A program made the position numbers and the translations under genes. This document shows, piece after piece, positions 1-7,549 of a DNA stretch of 15,038 bases. The notes below the pieces were generated by a model that was given only the letters and a program-made list of their open reading frames with translations, was not told the DNA's origin and made no database searches. Position 1 is the first letter of the stretch; the number at the start of each line of letters is the position of its first letter. Origin of the DNA: MWCM01 sp964558315 (GTDB lineage: Bacteria; Patescibacteriota; UBA1384; XYA2-FULL-43-10); NCBI GenBank assembly GCA_964558315.1, contig CAZLCL010000021.1, positions 1 through 15,038 on the forward strand, given 5' to 3'.

Positions 1-234
1 AGCTACCCTGCCAAAGCTAATTTAAAATTTAAAAACAAAAATCTAAAATTATGGAATACTATTTTATTATATCAAACTGGGTAGCGAAGATGCCTGTCCG
101 TCTGTGGCGGAATACTATTTTATCAATTATTCTCGCAAACCCTGTCTTATAATATAAAAAAAATGAACTATAAACAATGCGTAACTTCGGAACAGAACAA
201 AACCTTATATTCATCATTTATAATTCTAAAAGTT
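1..234. other. Non-coding left edge with short direct repeat and hairpin
   Basis: No convincing coding frame is visible. The stretch is very AT-rich. It holds a 15-base direct repeat, GGAATACTATTTTAT, at 53-67 and 109-123. Just before the second copy is a small hairpin with arms TCCGTC (97-102) and GGCGGA (106-111), one G-T pair and a TGT loop. It lies downstream of the minus-strand tRNA-Met. No GC-rich hairpin followed by a T-run, which would end that transcript, is seen. Confidence 0.5.
53..123. repeat. 15-base direct repeat pair
   Basis: GGAATACTATTTTAT occurs at 53-67 and again at 109-123, 56 bases apart. The intervening DNA contains the TCCGTC/GGCGGA hairpin at 97-111. Function unknown. 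In such AT-rich DNA a 15-base match is suggestive, not decisive. Confidence 0.4.
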
Positions 235-309
235 TGGTAGCGGGGGACGGACTCGAACCGCCAACCTTCTGGTTATGAGCCAGATGAGCTGCCATTGCTC
301 CACCCCGCA
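235..309 (-). tRNA. tRNA-Met(CAU), initiator type
   Basis: The minus strand folds into a full cloverleaf of 75 nt with an encoded CCA end (235-237). D-stem GAGC/GCTC, anticodon loop CTCATAA with anticodon CAT, T-loop TTCGAGT. The initiator call rests on the unpaired 1:72 position (T1 at 309 opposite T72 at 239), the A11-T24 D-stem pair and close overall resemblance to bacterial tRNA-fMet. Two features are unusual: the mismatch is U1xU72 instead of the common C1xA72, and the anticodon stem reads TCTGG/CCAGA, so only two of the three canonical G-C pairs (30:40 and 31:39) remain and 29:41 is U-A. It is not tRNA-Ile2(CAU), although the neighbour tilS modifies that tRNA. Confidence 0.93.
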
Positions 310-326
310 ATATTTATCACTTGACT

Positions 327-355
327 ATAATACAATAAAAAACTTAGATATACAA
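327..355 (-). promoter_or_regulatory. Promoter of tRNA-Met
   Basis: Read on the minus strand: -35 TTGTAT (350-355), a 17-base spacer, -10 TATTAT (327-332). The start of transcription would fall near 320, about ten bases before the mature tRNA 5' end at 309. Confidence 0.55.
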
Positions 356-412
356 GGCGCTGGTGACGAAGGTGGAAAAATTGTGCAATATATGATAATA
401 TAACTAAACTTT

Positions 413-418
413 TATACT
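413..418 (+). promoter_or_regulatory. Possible -10 element for a leaderless tilS mRNA
   Basis: TATACT ends five bases before the tilS ATG at 424, and no Shine-Dalgarno sequence precedes that ATG. If it is used, transcription would begin at or very near the start codon. No good -35 is seen at the right distance, and the DNA is AT-rich, so this is tentative. Confidence 0.3.
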
Positions 419-423
419 TTATT

Positions 424-1434
424 ATGAATAATAAAATCAGCCAAAAAGAACTTATATCCCAAGTATCATTATACATAGACAAAAACAACCTTTTGGAGTC
501 AAGTAAAGAGGTAGTTGTAGCGTTGAGTGGGGGACCGGACTCCGTTTGTTTGTTAGATATTATGTGCCGATTACAACAAAAATTTGGTTACATAATTTCG
601 GCATGTCACTATAATCATAGAATTCGTGGGGAAGATAGCAATAAGGATGAAGCGTTTGTAAAAAAAATTTGTGACGATAGGGGACTGAGCTTGGAGCTAG
701 CAAGAAGAGAAATAGGGGAAAAAATTACAAATGAGGAAACTGCTAGAGAACTTCGCTACGCCTTTTTCCAAAAAATTTATTTAAAAAAGGGTGGGGGAGA
801 TGTAAAAATTGTTTTAGGCCATAATTCCAATGATTTAGCCGAGACATTCTTAATGAGGACAATCAGAGGCTCTGGATTAAAAGGCTTGTCTGCTATACTT
901 CCCCAGCGGGATTTTTTGATCCGTCCCCTACTCCACATTTCGCGTCCCGAGATTGTTCAATACTTAAAAGAGAATAATTTAAAATTTCGTATAGATAAGA
1001 GTAATTATGACAACAGATTTCTCAGAAACGAGATTAGGAATAAATTAATACCAGCCTTAAAAAAACATAATAATAATATCGTTGAAACAATCTCTCGCTC
1101 CGCAGAGCAGTTGTCAAGGGATTATCAATTTATTGAAAATACTGTGCAAAAGATATTTGACTCGATTGTGTTAGAGGAAATCGATGCATGTATTATTTCA
1201 AAAGAAGAGTGGCTAAAAGTGGATGACAGATTAAAAACACATTTATTATTATATTGTTTAAATCGCCTGGGTGGTGCAAAAGATATTTCCAATAAGCATA
1301 TTAATAATATGGTAAATATCATTAATAATAATATCAGTGGAAAAAAACTACCACTCCCCCATTCTTTACGTTTTGAGTTCAAAAGTGGTAGAATCTATAT
1401 ATACAAAAAAATAAATTCGATAAAAGGAGAATGA
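424..1434 (+). CDS. tilS: tRNA(Ile)-lysidine synthase TilS
   Basis: TilS attaches lysine to C34 of tRNA-Ile(CAU), using ATP, so that it reads AUA instead of AUG. The 336-residue protein carries the PP-loop ATP-binding motif SGGPDS (35-40), the HYNHRIRGEDS segment, ETARELRY, and LGHNSNDLAETFLMR followed by a GLKGLSAI motif and an RPLL segment, all typical of the TilS N-terminal domain. About 100 further residues match the region after the catalytic domain, but the C-terminal domain of the longer E. coli enzyme (about 430 residues) seems absent, as in the short Aquifex-type enzymes. No ribosome binding site precedes the ATG at 424. The gene ends in TGA at 1432-1434, interlocked with the ftsH start in the string ATGATG. 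It is first in the plus-strand gene run; the tilS-ftsH neighbourhood is common in bacteria. Confidence 0.95.
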   Translation: MNNKISQKELISQVSLYIDKNNLLESSKEVVVALSGGPDSVCLLDIMCRLQQKFGYIISACHYNHRIRGEDSNKDEAFVKKICDDRGLSLELARREIGEKITNEETARELRYAFFQKIYLKKGGGDVKIVLGHNSNDLAETFLMRTIRGSGLKGLSAILPQRDFLIRPLLHISRPEIVQYLKENNLKFRIDKSNYDNRFLRNEIRNKLIPALKKHNNNIVETISRSAEQLSRDYQFIENTVQKIFDSIVLEEIDACIISKEEWLKVDDRLKTHLLLYCLNRLGGAKDISNKHINNMVNIINNNISGKKLPLPHSLRFEFKSGRIYIYKKINSIKGE

Positions 1435-3257
1435 TGGTAAATCAAAGAAAAAATAATCCGTTTTGGGTTTGGATGATTTTTGCGGTGTTGATAATTTTTT
1501 CTGTAGTTAGTTATTACTCTCAAACGGAGGAAAAGGCTGAGCAGGTTAGTTTGTCGCAAATTGCTTCAGAGGTTATGGAGGGAAAAGTTGATGAGATTAT
1601 TGTCGATGAAGATAAAATTACGGCTAAATTACAAGAAGGTCAAATTCATGAGAGTGTTAAAGAATCGGGTGTGGGTCTTAACCAATATGGTATTACAACT
1701 GACAAAACAAAGATCACCGTTAAAGATTCATCATCTTCTTATGTCTGGGTTTCTTTGTTAAGTTCCCTACTTCCGATTCTATTGATCGGCGTATTTTTTT
1801 GGTTTTTATTTAGAGGAGCACAAGGAGCTAACAGTAAAGCGATGAGTTTTGGAAAATCCGCCGCCAGATTAACTATGGGCACCAAAACCAGTTTTAAAGA
1901 TGTCGCCGGCTTGGTTGAGCCAAAACAAGAGCTGGTCGAAGTGGTTGAGTTTTTAAAATCGCCCAAAAAATTTAGAGAGCTTGGAGCTGAAATTCCTAAA
2001 GGAGTATTATTAGTTGGCCCCCCTGGCACAGGTAAGACACTATTAGCCAAAGCTGTTGCCGGAGAAGCAGGTGTTCCCTTTTTCTCGATCTCCGCTTCTG
2101 AATTTGTTGAAATGTTCGTCGGGGTCGGTGCGTCAAGAGTCAGAGATCTTTTTACTAAAGCCAAAAGAAATGCTCCGGCCATAATATTTGTTGATGAGTT
2201 AGATGCCATCGGCAGACAACGCGGCAGTGGATTGGGTGGTAGCCACGATGAAAGGGAGCAAACCTTAAATCAGATTTTAGTTGAGATGGATGGTTTTGAT
2301 ACCAAAGACAATGTGATTGTCATGGCGGCGACAAATAGGCCTGATGTTTTGGATCCTGCCCTGTTAAGGCCTGGCCGTTTTGACAGACAGGTAGTGATAG
2401 ATCTTCCCGATAAAGTCGAAAGATTGGAAATATTAAAAGTTCATACCAAAAATAAACCTATTGAAAGGGATATAAATTTGAATAAAATTGCCTCTACTAC
2501 TGCCGGTTTTTCTGGGGCTGATTTAAGGAATTTGGCTAATGAAGCGGCAATTCTAGCGGCTAGGGCGGATAGAAAAACTGTTTTAGGAAAAGATTTTGAA
2601 GAAGCCATTGAGAAAGTAATGCTTGGCCCAGAAAGAAGAAGCAGAATTTTATCAGAGAAAGAGAAAGAGATTACTGCTATCCATGAATCTGGCCACGCTG
2701 TGGTGAGCCACTTTTTACCAAATGCTGATCCTGTCCATAAAATATCAATTGTTGCACGAGGCATGGCGCTGGGCTTTACTTGGAATATGCCTCGTGAGGA
2801 TAAACGTCTCGAAACTAAGGCTAAGTTTATTGACGAAATCGCATCATTATTAGCTGGCAGAGTAGCAGAAGAAGAGTTTTTCGGAGTTGATTTTATTACT
2901 ACCGGTGCACAAAACGATTTAAAGAGAGCTACAAGCATTGCTCGCAGAATGGTGGTAGAATTTGGTATGAGTGAAAAACTGGGTGCCCAAACTTATGGTC
3001 ATAGCGATAGTTTGCCATTTTTAGGTAAAGATTTGGCTGAACATCGCAACTATAGCGAAGAGGTAGCTTCGATGATTGATAAAGAGGTTTCTGGAATTAT
3101 TGCTTCGTCAAAAAATGAGGCAAAGAGCATCATTCTTAAACATAAAAATGATATTGAGGAATTATCAAAAAGATTACTAAAAGAAGAAACTATTTCGGAA
3201 GAGGAATTTGCTCAGATTATTAAAGAAGAAAAACCAAAAATAAAAAATGGTAGATAG
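1434..3257 (+). CDS. ftsH: ATP-dependent zinc metalloprotease FtsH
   Basis: FtsH is a membrane-anchored AAA+ protease that forms a hexamer and degrades misassembled membrane proteins and some short-lived cytoplasmic proteins. Residue numbers count from the ATG at 1431. Two membrane segments (about 11-29 and 104-127) flank a short outer domain. The AAA+ module has Walker A GPPGTGKT (196-203), pore loop FVGVG (229-233), Walker B IIFVDELDAI (251-260) and the second region of homology with arginines near 313-319. The protease has HESGH (418-422) and a third zinc ligand, D496, in TTGAQND. At about 608 residues it is slightly short but complete. Two ATGs overlap the tilS stop (1431 and 1434). The AGGAG at 1425-1429 sits better for 1434, so that start is chosen. 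The last codons overlap murJ by 11 bases. Confidence 0.97.
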   Translation: MVNQRKNNPFWVWMIFAVLIIFSVVSYYSQTEEKAEQVSLSQIASEVMEGKVDEIIVDEDKITAKLQEGQIHESVKESGVGLNQYGITTDKTKITVKDSSSSYVWVSLLSSLLPILLIGVFFWFLFRGAQGANSKAMSFGKSAARLTMGTKTSFKDVAGLVEPKQELVEVVEFLKSPKKFRELGAEIPKGVLLVGPPGTGKTLLAKAVAGEAGVPFFSISASEFVEMFVGVGASRVRDLFTKAKRNAPAIIFVDELDAIGRQRGSGLGGSHDEREQTLNQILVEMDGFDTKDNVIVMAATNRPDVLDPALLRPGRFDRQVVIDLPDKVERLEILKVHTKNKPIERDINLNKIASTTAGFSGADLRNLANEAAILAARADRKTVLGKDFEEAIEKVMLGPERRSRILSEKEKEITAIHESGHAVVSHFLPNADPVHKISIVARGMALGFTWNMPREDKRLETKAKFIDEIASLLAGRVAEEEFFGVDFITTGAQNDLKRATSIARRMVVEFGMSEKLGAQTYGHSDSLPFLGKDLAEHRNYSEEVASMIDKEVSGIIASSKNEAKSIILKHKNDIEELSKRLLKEETISEEEFAQIIKEEKPKIKNGR

Positions 3258-4809
3258 AATATCAAAATTGCTTCATTCGGAAAACTCTGTCAGGGCCGCA
3301 AGTTATATTTTAATTTTTACATTGGCTCTAAGCAATGTTCTTGGTTTGGCAAGAGATCATCTTTTAGCTCGCTATATAGAGACAACTAGCCTAGATATTT
3401 ATTTTGCTTCTTTTCGGATACCCGATTTAATTTTTAATTTTCTAGTTCTAGGAGCGATATCTTCAGCTTTGGTTCCGGTATTTTCAGATTTTAAAGCTAA
3501 AGGAGAATTGTCTACCGGTTGGTATGTCGTCAATTCATTAATCAATATTGCTGTTCTGGCCATGATAGTCTCGGCAGTTTTGGTTTATATCTTTATGCCC
3601 TATTTAGTTCATTTGGTGGTTCCGGATTTTTCTTCTGATAAAATGAAGCAAACTGTAGAGCTTTCTAGAATATTAATGTTAACCCCAATATTCTTCTCCA
3701 TTTCATATATAATTTCTGGTGTTTTGAACTCTTTCAATCGTTTTATGGTATATTCTTTTGCCCCTTTGATATACAATATTTCGATAATTACAGGTATTGT
3801 TCTTACAGCTAAAAATTATGGAGTAAAAGGAGTGGCATACTTTGTGGTTATCGGATCCTTCTTACATCTGTTAATTCAAGTCCCGAGTATTTATAAACTT
3901 GGTTTTCGTTACCAATTAATCGTTGATTTCAAAAATAGATCTGTCAGAAAAATATTTATGTTGATGCTTCCGAGAACTATAGGTTTAGGGGTAAATCAAA
4001 TATTATTGCTAGTTTATACCTCGATTGCTTCTTATCTAACTGCGGGCTCGATTGCCGCCTTTAATTTTGCTAATAACATTCAAACTGTTCCAACGGTGGT
4101 ATTCGGTAGTTCAATGGCAACGGCAATCTTTCCAACACTAACCTTGGCAGTATCTAAATCTGAGCATGAAAAATTTTGTCGCTATCTTAATAAAACTATT
4201 AGGACAATATCATACATATTAATACCATTATCTTTAGGTATGTTTTTACTACGGGCACAAATTGTAAGATTAATTTTAGGATCTGGCTATTTTGCTTGGA
4301 ATGATACCTCTGCAACCGCCGCAACTTTAGGTTATTTTTCTCTCTCGCTACTACCTCAAGGTTTAATCCCGTTATTCGCTAGAGCTTTTTATGCTGTAAA
4401 AGATACCAAAACTCCAATGTATGCCGGAATTATTTCAGCCATTATCGGAATAACAGCGGCTGTAATTATGGCTCCCATTTATTCGGTATCCGGTTTAGCT
4501 ATTGCTTACGGGGTCTCAAGTTATTTGAATGCCGCAATTTTGTATTTGAGTATGTTAAAAATATCTTGTTATAAAACAGACAAAAATATTATTATTGCAC
4601 TGTCTAAAATTATATGTATATCATTAATAATGGCAATATTTTTGCAATATTCTAAACATCGTTTTGATGATCTGGTTAATATGAATACATTTAAAGGTGT
4701 ATTTACTCAGACATTGCTATCTGCTTTAGTGGCAATTGTGATTTATATTATTTTATCTCGAGTGCTAAAGATGCAAGAGTTAAAGTGGGTGTTAAAAAGA
4801 AGAAAATAG
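3247..4809 (+). CDS. murJ: Lipid II flippase MurJ (MviN family)
   Basis: MurJ moves lipid-linked peptidoglycan precursors from the inner to the outer face of the cytoplasmic membrane. The 520-residue protein is almost wholly hydrophobic, with about 13-14 membrane helices. Its N-terminal half shows the family pattern GLARDHLLARYIE (33-45), FRIPDL (56-61) and GAISSALVPVF (69-79). The length fits the family (about 500-550). It overlaps the end of ftsH by 11 bases and has no clear ribosome binding site, which suggests translational coupling. It stops one base before the next ATG. The presence of MurJ implies a peptidoglycan wall. Other MOP-superfamily flippases (Wzx-like) are the alternative, but the motif placement favours MurJ. 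Confidence 0.92.
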   Translation: MVDRISKLLHSENSVRAASYILIFTLALSNVLGLARDHLLARYIETTSLDIYFASFRIPDLIFNFLVLGAISSALVPVFSDFKAKGELSTGWYVVNSLINIAVLAMIVSAVLVYIFMPYLVHLVVPDFSSDKMKQTVELSRILMLTPIFFSISYIISGVLNSFNRFMVYSFAPLIYNISIITGIVLTAKNYGVKGVAYFVVIGSFLHLLIQVPSIYKLGFRYQLIVDFKNRSVRKIFMLMLPRTIGLGVNQILLLVYTSIASYLTAGSIAAFNFANNIQTVPTVVFGSSMATAIFPTLTLAVSKSEHEKFCRYLNKTIRTISYILIPLSLGMFLLRAQIVRLILGSGYFAWNDTSATAATLGYFSLSLLPQGLIPLFARAFYAVKDTKTPMYAGIISAIIGITAAVIMAPIYSVSGLAIAYGVSSYLNAAILYLSMLKISCYKTDKNIIIALSKIICISLIMAIFLQYSKHRFDDLVNMNTFKGVFTQTLLSALVAIVIYIILSRVLKMQELKWVLKRRK

Positions 4810-4810
4810 C

Positions 4811-5524
4811 ATGAACGATAAATATGATTTAAATAAAATTGGTAAAATAAAAAATTCTATAAAAGGTGTTTTGGATATACCGGAAGATAGTTCTCAGTCT
4901 CATAAAAACTTAAAAGAAAAAGAATTTTATCAAGAGATTGATAAAAAAAGCAAGAAAAACAGCTGTTCAATTTTTTCGATTATAGTATTATTGCTAATAA
5001 TATTCGTGTTATTGGTATTGTTGTTGTTTTATATTAAAAATTATACCAAAAGTGGAATTGATTATATTGTAGAAAATAAAAATATCTCACAGAGTGACAT
5101 TAAAGATGACTTTGTCTCCAAAACTCAAAATATGCAAACGGGTGAAACTATTCTACTTGAATATTCCGAAGTGCAAGTGGCAAACTATATCGGTTTGGCA
5201 GATGCCGATTTCCCCTTAAAAAGATCTAGACTCGAAATTGATGAAAGAGGTATAATTATTACGGGGAAGACTAGCGATCGATTAATTTCTTTACCGATTA
5301 GCGTAGTAGTGAGACCAAAAGTTGATCTTGGCAAGTTTATTTTAATATTAGACGAAGTCGCTAGCGGATCAATTACCTTACCCAAAATTGTGAAAAATAA
5401 TATTAACGATTATCTTTCAAGATTGATGAAAACTCGAGAACTTTATGACCAAAATTTAGAAGTAATAAGTGCTCATACAACATCCGATAAATTATTTATT
5501 GAAGTTTTTAAAAAAATTCAATGA
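4811..5524 (+). CDS. Single-pass membrane protein of unknown function
   Basis: A 237-residue protein that I cannot assign to a named gene. A charged cytoplasmic N-terminus (1-50) is followed by one strong membrane helix (about 52-75, leucine/isoleucine-rich) and an extracytoplasmic domain of about 160 residues. That domain begins near ETILLEYSEVQVANYIG and contains a run of predicted beta strands ending in DEVASGSITLPK. The pattern of a 'do not extend' strand, a P-x-V segment and a 'G-x-I-x-LP' segment recalls YpmS/DUF2140-type outer domains; this is a resemblance only. The ATG lies one base after the murJ stop, and the stop overlaps the next start as ATGA (5521-5524), so it is probably co-translated with both neighbours. 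A role at the membrane or in cell-wall export alongside MurJ is inferred from position. Confidence 0.8.
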   Translation: MNDKYDLNKIGKIKNSIKGVLDIPEDSSQSHKNLKEKEFYQEIDKKSKKNSCSIFSIIVLLLIIFVLLVLLLFYIKNYTKSGIDYIVENKNISQSDIKDDFVSKTQNMQTGETILLEYSEVQVANYIGLADADFPLKRSRLEIDERGIIITGKTSDRLISLPISVVVRPKVDLGKFILILDEVASGSITLPKIVKNNINDYLSRLMKTRELYDQNLEVISAHTTSDKLFIEVFKKIQ

Positions 5525-6234
5525 AATCATTATTGGTATCCGACATACATAACTCATATAAGGCATTAGACTCAATTTTTAAACTGATTCGTAATAAAAA
5601 AATATCTGCAATAATATTTGCAGGTGATTTGGTTGACATGGGCGAGCCAGTTGGTTTTGTTGATGAATTTTTGTGGTTGATAGAAAGCTGTAATGTAAAA
5701 TTATTATGGGTTCCGGGTAATAATGATTTCGGACGGGCTTACTACAAACTAAATGCAAAGATTAAATCTTTAGAGGGAGTGGTTTCTCAATTTGGAGATA
5801 GATGTTTCACGGGAGTCGGCGGTTCCCCCGCCTCTTGGGCTGGGCAGTATCAAGGCGAGCGAAGTGTGGATAAAAAAGCGATAGCCGGTAGTATTTTTAT
5901 CTCACATGTCCCTCCACCGGGTATAAGTCATTATGAGAAATTTGACCAACCAAGCGTATGCCTAAAGGAGGACAACGTAGGAGACGTTGACTCTGTTGAT
6001 ACTACTAGGAGTGAAGCAACTATTAATAATAAAACAATAAAGAGATCTAATAATACTAAACTTAGTTTATCAGACGCGCCACTGGTTCATATTTGTGGTC
6101 ACATTCATCATACTTGGGGAATTGGTTATTTAGGTTCCACTAAAGTAATAAAATTAGCCGGAGCATATATGGGATATTATGCTATAATGGATCTAAGTAA
6201 TTTACATGTAAAATTTGAAAGGTTTTGGAAATGA
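5521..6234 (+). CDS. Calcineurin-like metallophosphoesterase
   Basis: A 237-residue phosphoesterase with the five blocks of the dinuclear-metal family: SDIH (D8, H10), GDLVD (D36), GNND (66-69, N68 as the bridging Asn), SHVPPPG (H129) and GHIHH (H194, H196). The substrate cannot be told from sequence. GNND replaces the more common GNHE, as seen in many small prokaryotic members. Between the H129 block and the GHIHH block lies a polar insert of roughly 45 residues (about 140-185), rich in D, S, T, N and K, which looks like a flexible loop. The start overlaps the preceding stop (ATGA), and its own TGA (6232-6234) overlaps the next ATG in the same way. Confidence 0.88.
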   Translation: MKSLLVSDIHNSYKALDSIFKLIRNKKISAIIFAGDLVDMGEPVGFVDEFLWLIESCNVKLLWVPGNNDFGRAYYKLNAKIKSLEGVVSQFGDRCFTGVGGSPASWAGQYQGERSVDKKAIAGSIFISHVPPPGISHYEKFDQPSVCLKEDNVGDVDSVDTTRSEATINNKTIKRSNNTKLSLSDAPLVHICGHIHHTWGIGYLGSTKVIKLAGAYMGYYAIMDLSNLHVKFERFWK

Positions 6235-6641
6235 AAATCGGAATAGTCGGGAGTATGCAATTTGCTGAAAAAATGCTAGAAACTAAGTGCAAACTAGCAA
6301 AACTTGGACACAATGCTTTTTTAACTGATTTACATAAAGGTTTTAGCGGTAAGAACGATGAAGAAAAAGAAAAATTAAAAATTTATCAAAAAATAAACAA
6401 AGATGCAATACGAGAATTTTGGCGAGCAATGCAAGGTGCTGATGGTATCATAGTATTAAATTATGATAAGAATGGTATTGATAATTATATCGGAGGCAAT
6501 ACATTTTTAGAGATGGGTTTTGCTCATGTTTTGAATGAAAAGATATTTTTGCTGAATCCGATACCAGATATGATTTATACCTCGGAGATTATTGCTATGA
6601 AACCAATTGTTATTAATGGCGACCTATCAAAGATAAAATAA
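6231..6641 (+). CDS. Nucleoside 2-deoxyribosyltransferase-like protein
   Basis: A 136-residue protein with a Rossmann-like N-terminus (KIGIVGSMQF) and the characteristic later block GADGIIVLN (69-77), followed by GGNTFLEMGFAHVLNEKI. The glutamate in this block (E94) corresponds to the catalytic Glu of nucleoside 2-deoxyribosyltransferases and related N-glycosidases. Members exchange or hydrolyse bases on deoxynucleosides or nucleotides and act in salvage or clean-up. Substrate unknown. The ATG at 6231 is chosen over an upstream TTG at 6225 because it forms an ATGA overlap with the previous stop and lies eight bases after GAAAGG (6217-6222). It is the last gene of the overlapping block; a gap of about 70 bases follows. 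Confidence 0.8.
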   Translation: MKIGIVGSMQFAEKMLETKCKLAKLGHNAFLTDLHKGFSGKNDEEKEKLKIYQKINKDAIREFWRAMQGADGIIVLNYDKNGIDNYIGGNTFLEMGFAHVLNEKIFLLNPIPDMIYTSEIIAMKPIVINGDLSKIK

Positions 6642-6680
6642 TATTATGATTTTTTGATATTTTTTAGATTACGGATTTGT

Positions 6681-6708
6681 TTGGGAATTGGATATTAAGA
6701 TTTAAAAT
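6681..6708 (+). promoter_or_regulatory. Possible nfo promoter, near-leaderless
   Basis: TTGGGA (6681-6686), a 16-base spacer and TAAAAT (6703-6708) end four bases before the nfo ATG at 6713. There is no ribosome binding site. Both hexamers are partial matches in AT-rich DNA, so confidence is low. Confidence 0.3.
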
Positions 6709-6712
6709 TTCT

Positions 6713-7549
6713 ATGAAACTTGGTGCGCATGTTTCAACTAGAGAACCTTTTTCTGAAGCAGTGAACCGCGCTGCCGATATTGGCTGTGAGTGTATGCAGA
6801 TTTTTTGTAATGCTCCACAGCGCTGGAATCCAACTATCATTAGGCAGGAAGAGATAGATAAATTTAAAGAGTTAAATTCCAGAATCAAGATATCGCCGAT
6901 TGTGGTTCACAGCATTTATCTAATTAATTTAGCAAGCGATAATCCCTTTTATTATAAAGCCTCTATCAAGTCGTTAATTGATGACATGCAAAAATCCGAT
7001 AAATTCGGAGGCATTGGAGTCAATTTTCACGTTGGATCCACTAAGGGAAAGTCATTTCCAGAGGTGCTGACAAAAATCACATCGGCTATAGAAAAGATTT
7101 TAGCCGCAACGCCCAAATCCCAGTCACTAATACTCGAGAACTCCGCTGGTGCCGGTAATGTAATCGGAGATAAATTTGAGGAATTAGCTCAAATTATTAA
7201 AGCTGTGGGGTCAAACCGTTTAAAAGTAACGCTAGATACAGCTCACGCTTTTGCTTCCGGTTATAACTTAGCGACTCAAGACGGAATGGAGGAAACCTTG
7301 GAAGAGTTTAATAAATATATTGATTTAGATAGGCTGATATGCCTTCATTTAAATGATTCAGCGGTAGAGCTCAATTCTAAAAAGGACAGACATGCCGATA
7401 TCGGGCATGGTTTTATAGGCCTTGAGGCATTTCGAAATATTGTAAATCATCATTTTTTAAAAAAATTACCCGGTATTATCGAAACTCCAGGCAATAAAGG
7501 CGCAAGCGACGTGGATAATTTAAAAATATTAAAGGAGCTAAGAATATGA
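6713..7549 (+). CDS. nfo: Deoxyribonuclease IV (AP endonuclease Nfo)
   Basis: Endonuclease IV cleaves DNA 5' to abasic sites in base-excision repair, using three zinc ions in a TIM barrel. The 278-residue protein has all expected metal-ligand blocks in order: VVHS (H66), FHVGS (H106), LENSAG (E142), LDTAHAFASGY (D175, H178), LHLNDS (H212), DRHADIGHG (D225, H227) and IETPG (E257). The start is MKLGAHVST, the usual family N-terminus; an in-frame TTG 36 bases upstream is not needed. It follows a gap of about 70 bases after the deoxyribosyltransferase-like gene and may have its own promoter. Its stop overlaps the next gene as ATGA, so it is coupled to the patatin-like gene. Confidence 0.96.
   Translation: MKLGAHVSTREPFSEAVNRAADIGCECMQIFCNAPQRWNPTIIRQEEIDKFKELNSRIKISPIVVHSIYLINLASDNPFYYKASIKSLIDDMQKSDKFGGIGVNFHVGSTKGKSFPEVLTKITSAIEKILAATPKSQSLILENSAGAGNVIGDKFEELAQIIKAVGSNRLKVTLDTAHAFASGYNLATQDGMEETLEEFNKYIDLDRLICLHLNDSAVELNSKKDRHADIGHGFIGLEAFRNIVNHHFLKKLPGIIETPGNKGASDVDNLKILKELRI

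Noticed and set aside
235..309. tRNA-Ile2(CAU), the TilS substrate, beside tilS
   Set aside because: The 1:72 mismatch, the A11-T24 pair and the overall sequence match an initiator tRNA-Met, not Ile2.
424..7549. Recoded UGA (Gly or Trp) as in some CPR lineages
   Set aside because: TGA serves as the stop of tilS, the membrane protein, the phosphoesterase and nfo in tight ATGA/ATGATG overlaps, and no gene has an internal in-frame TGA.
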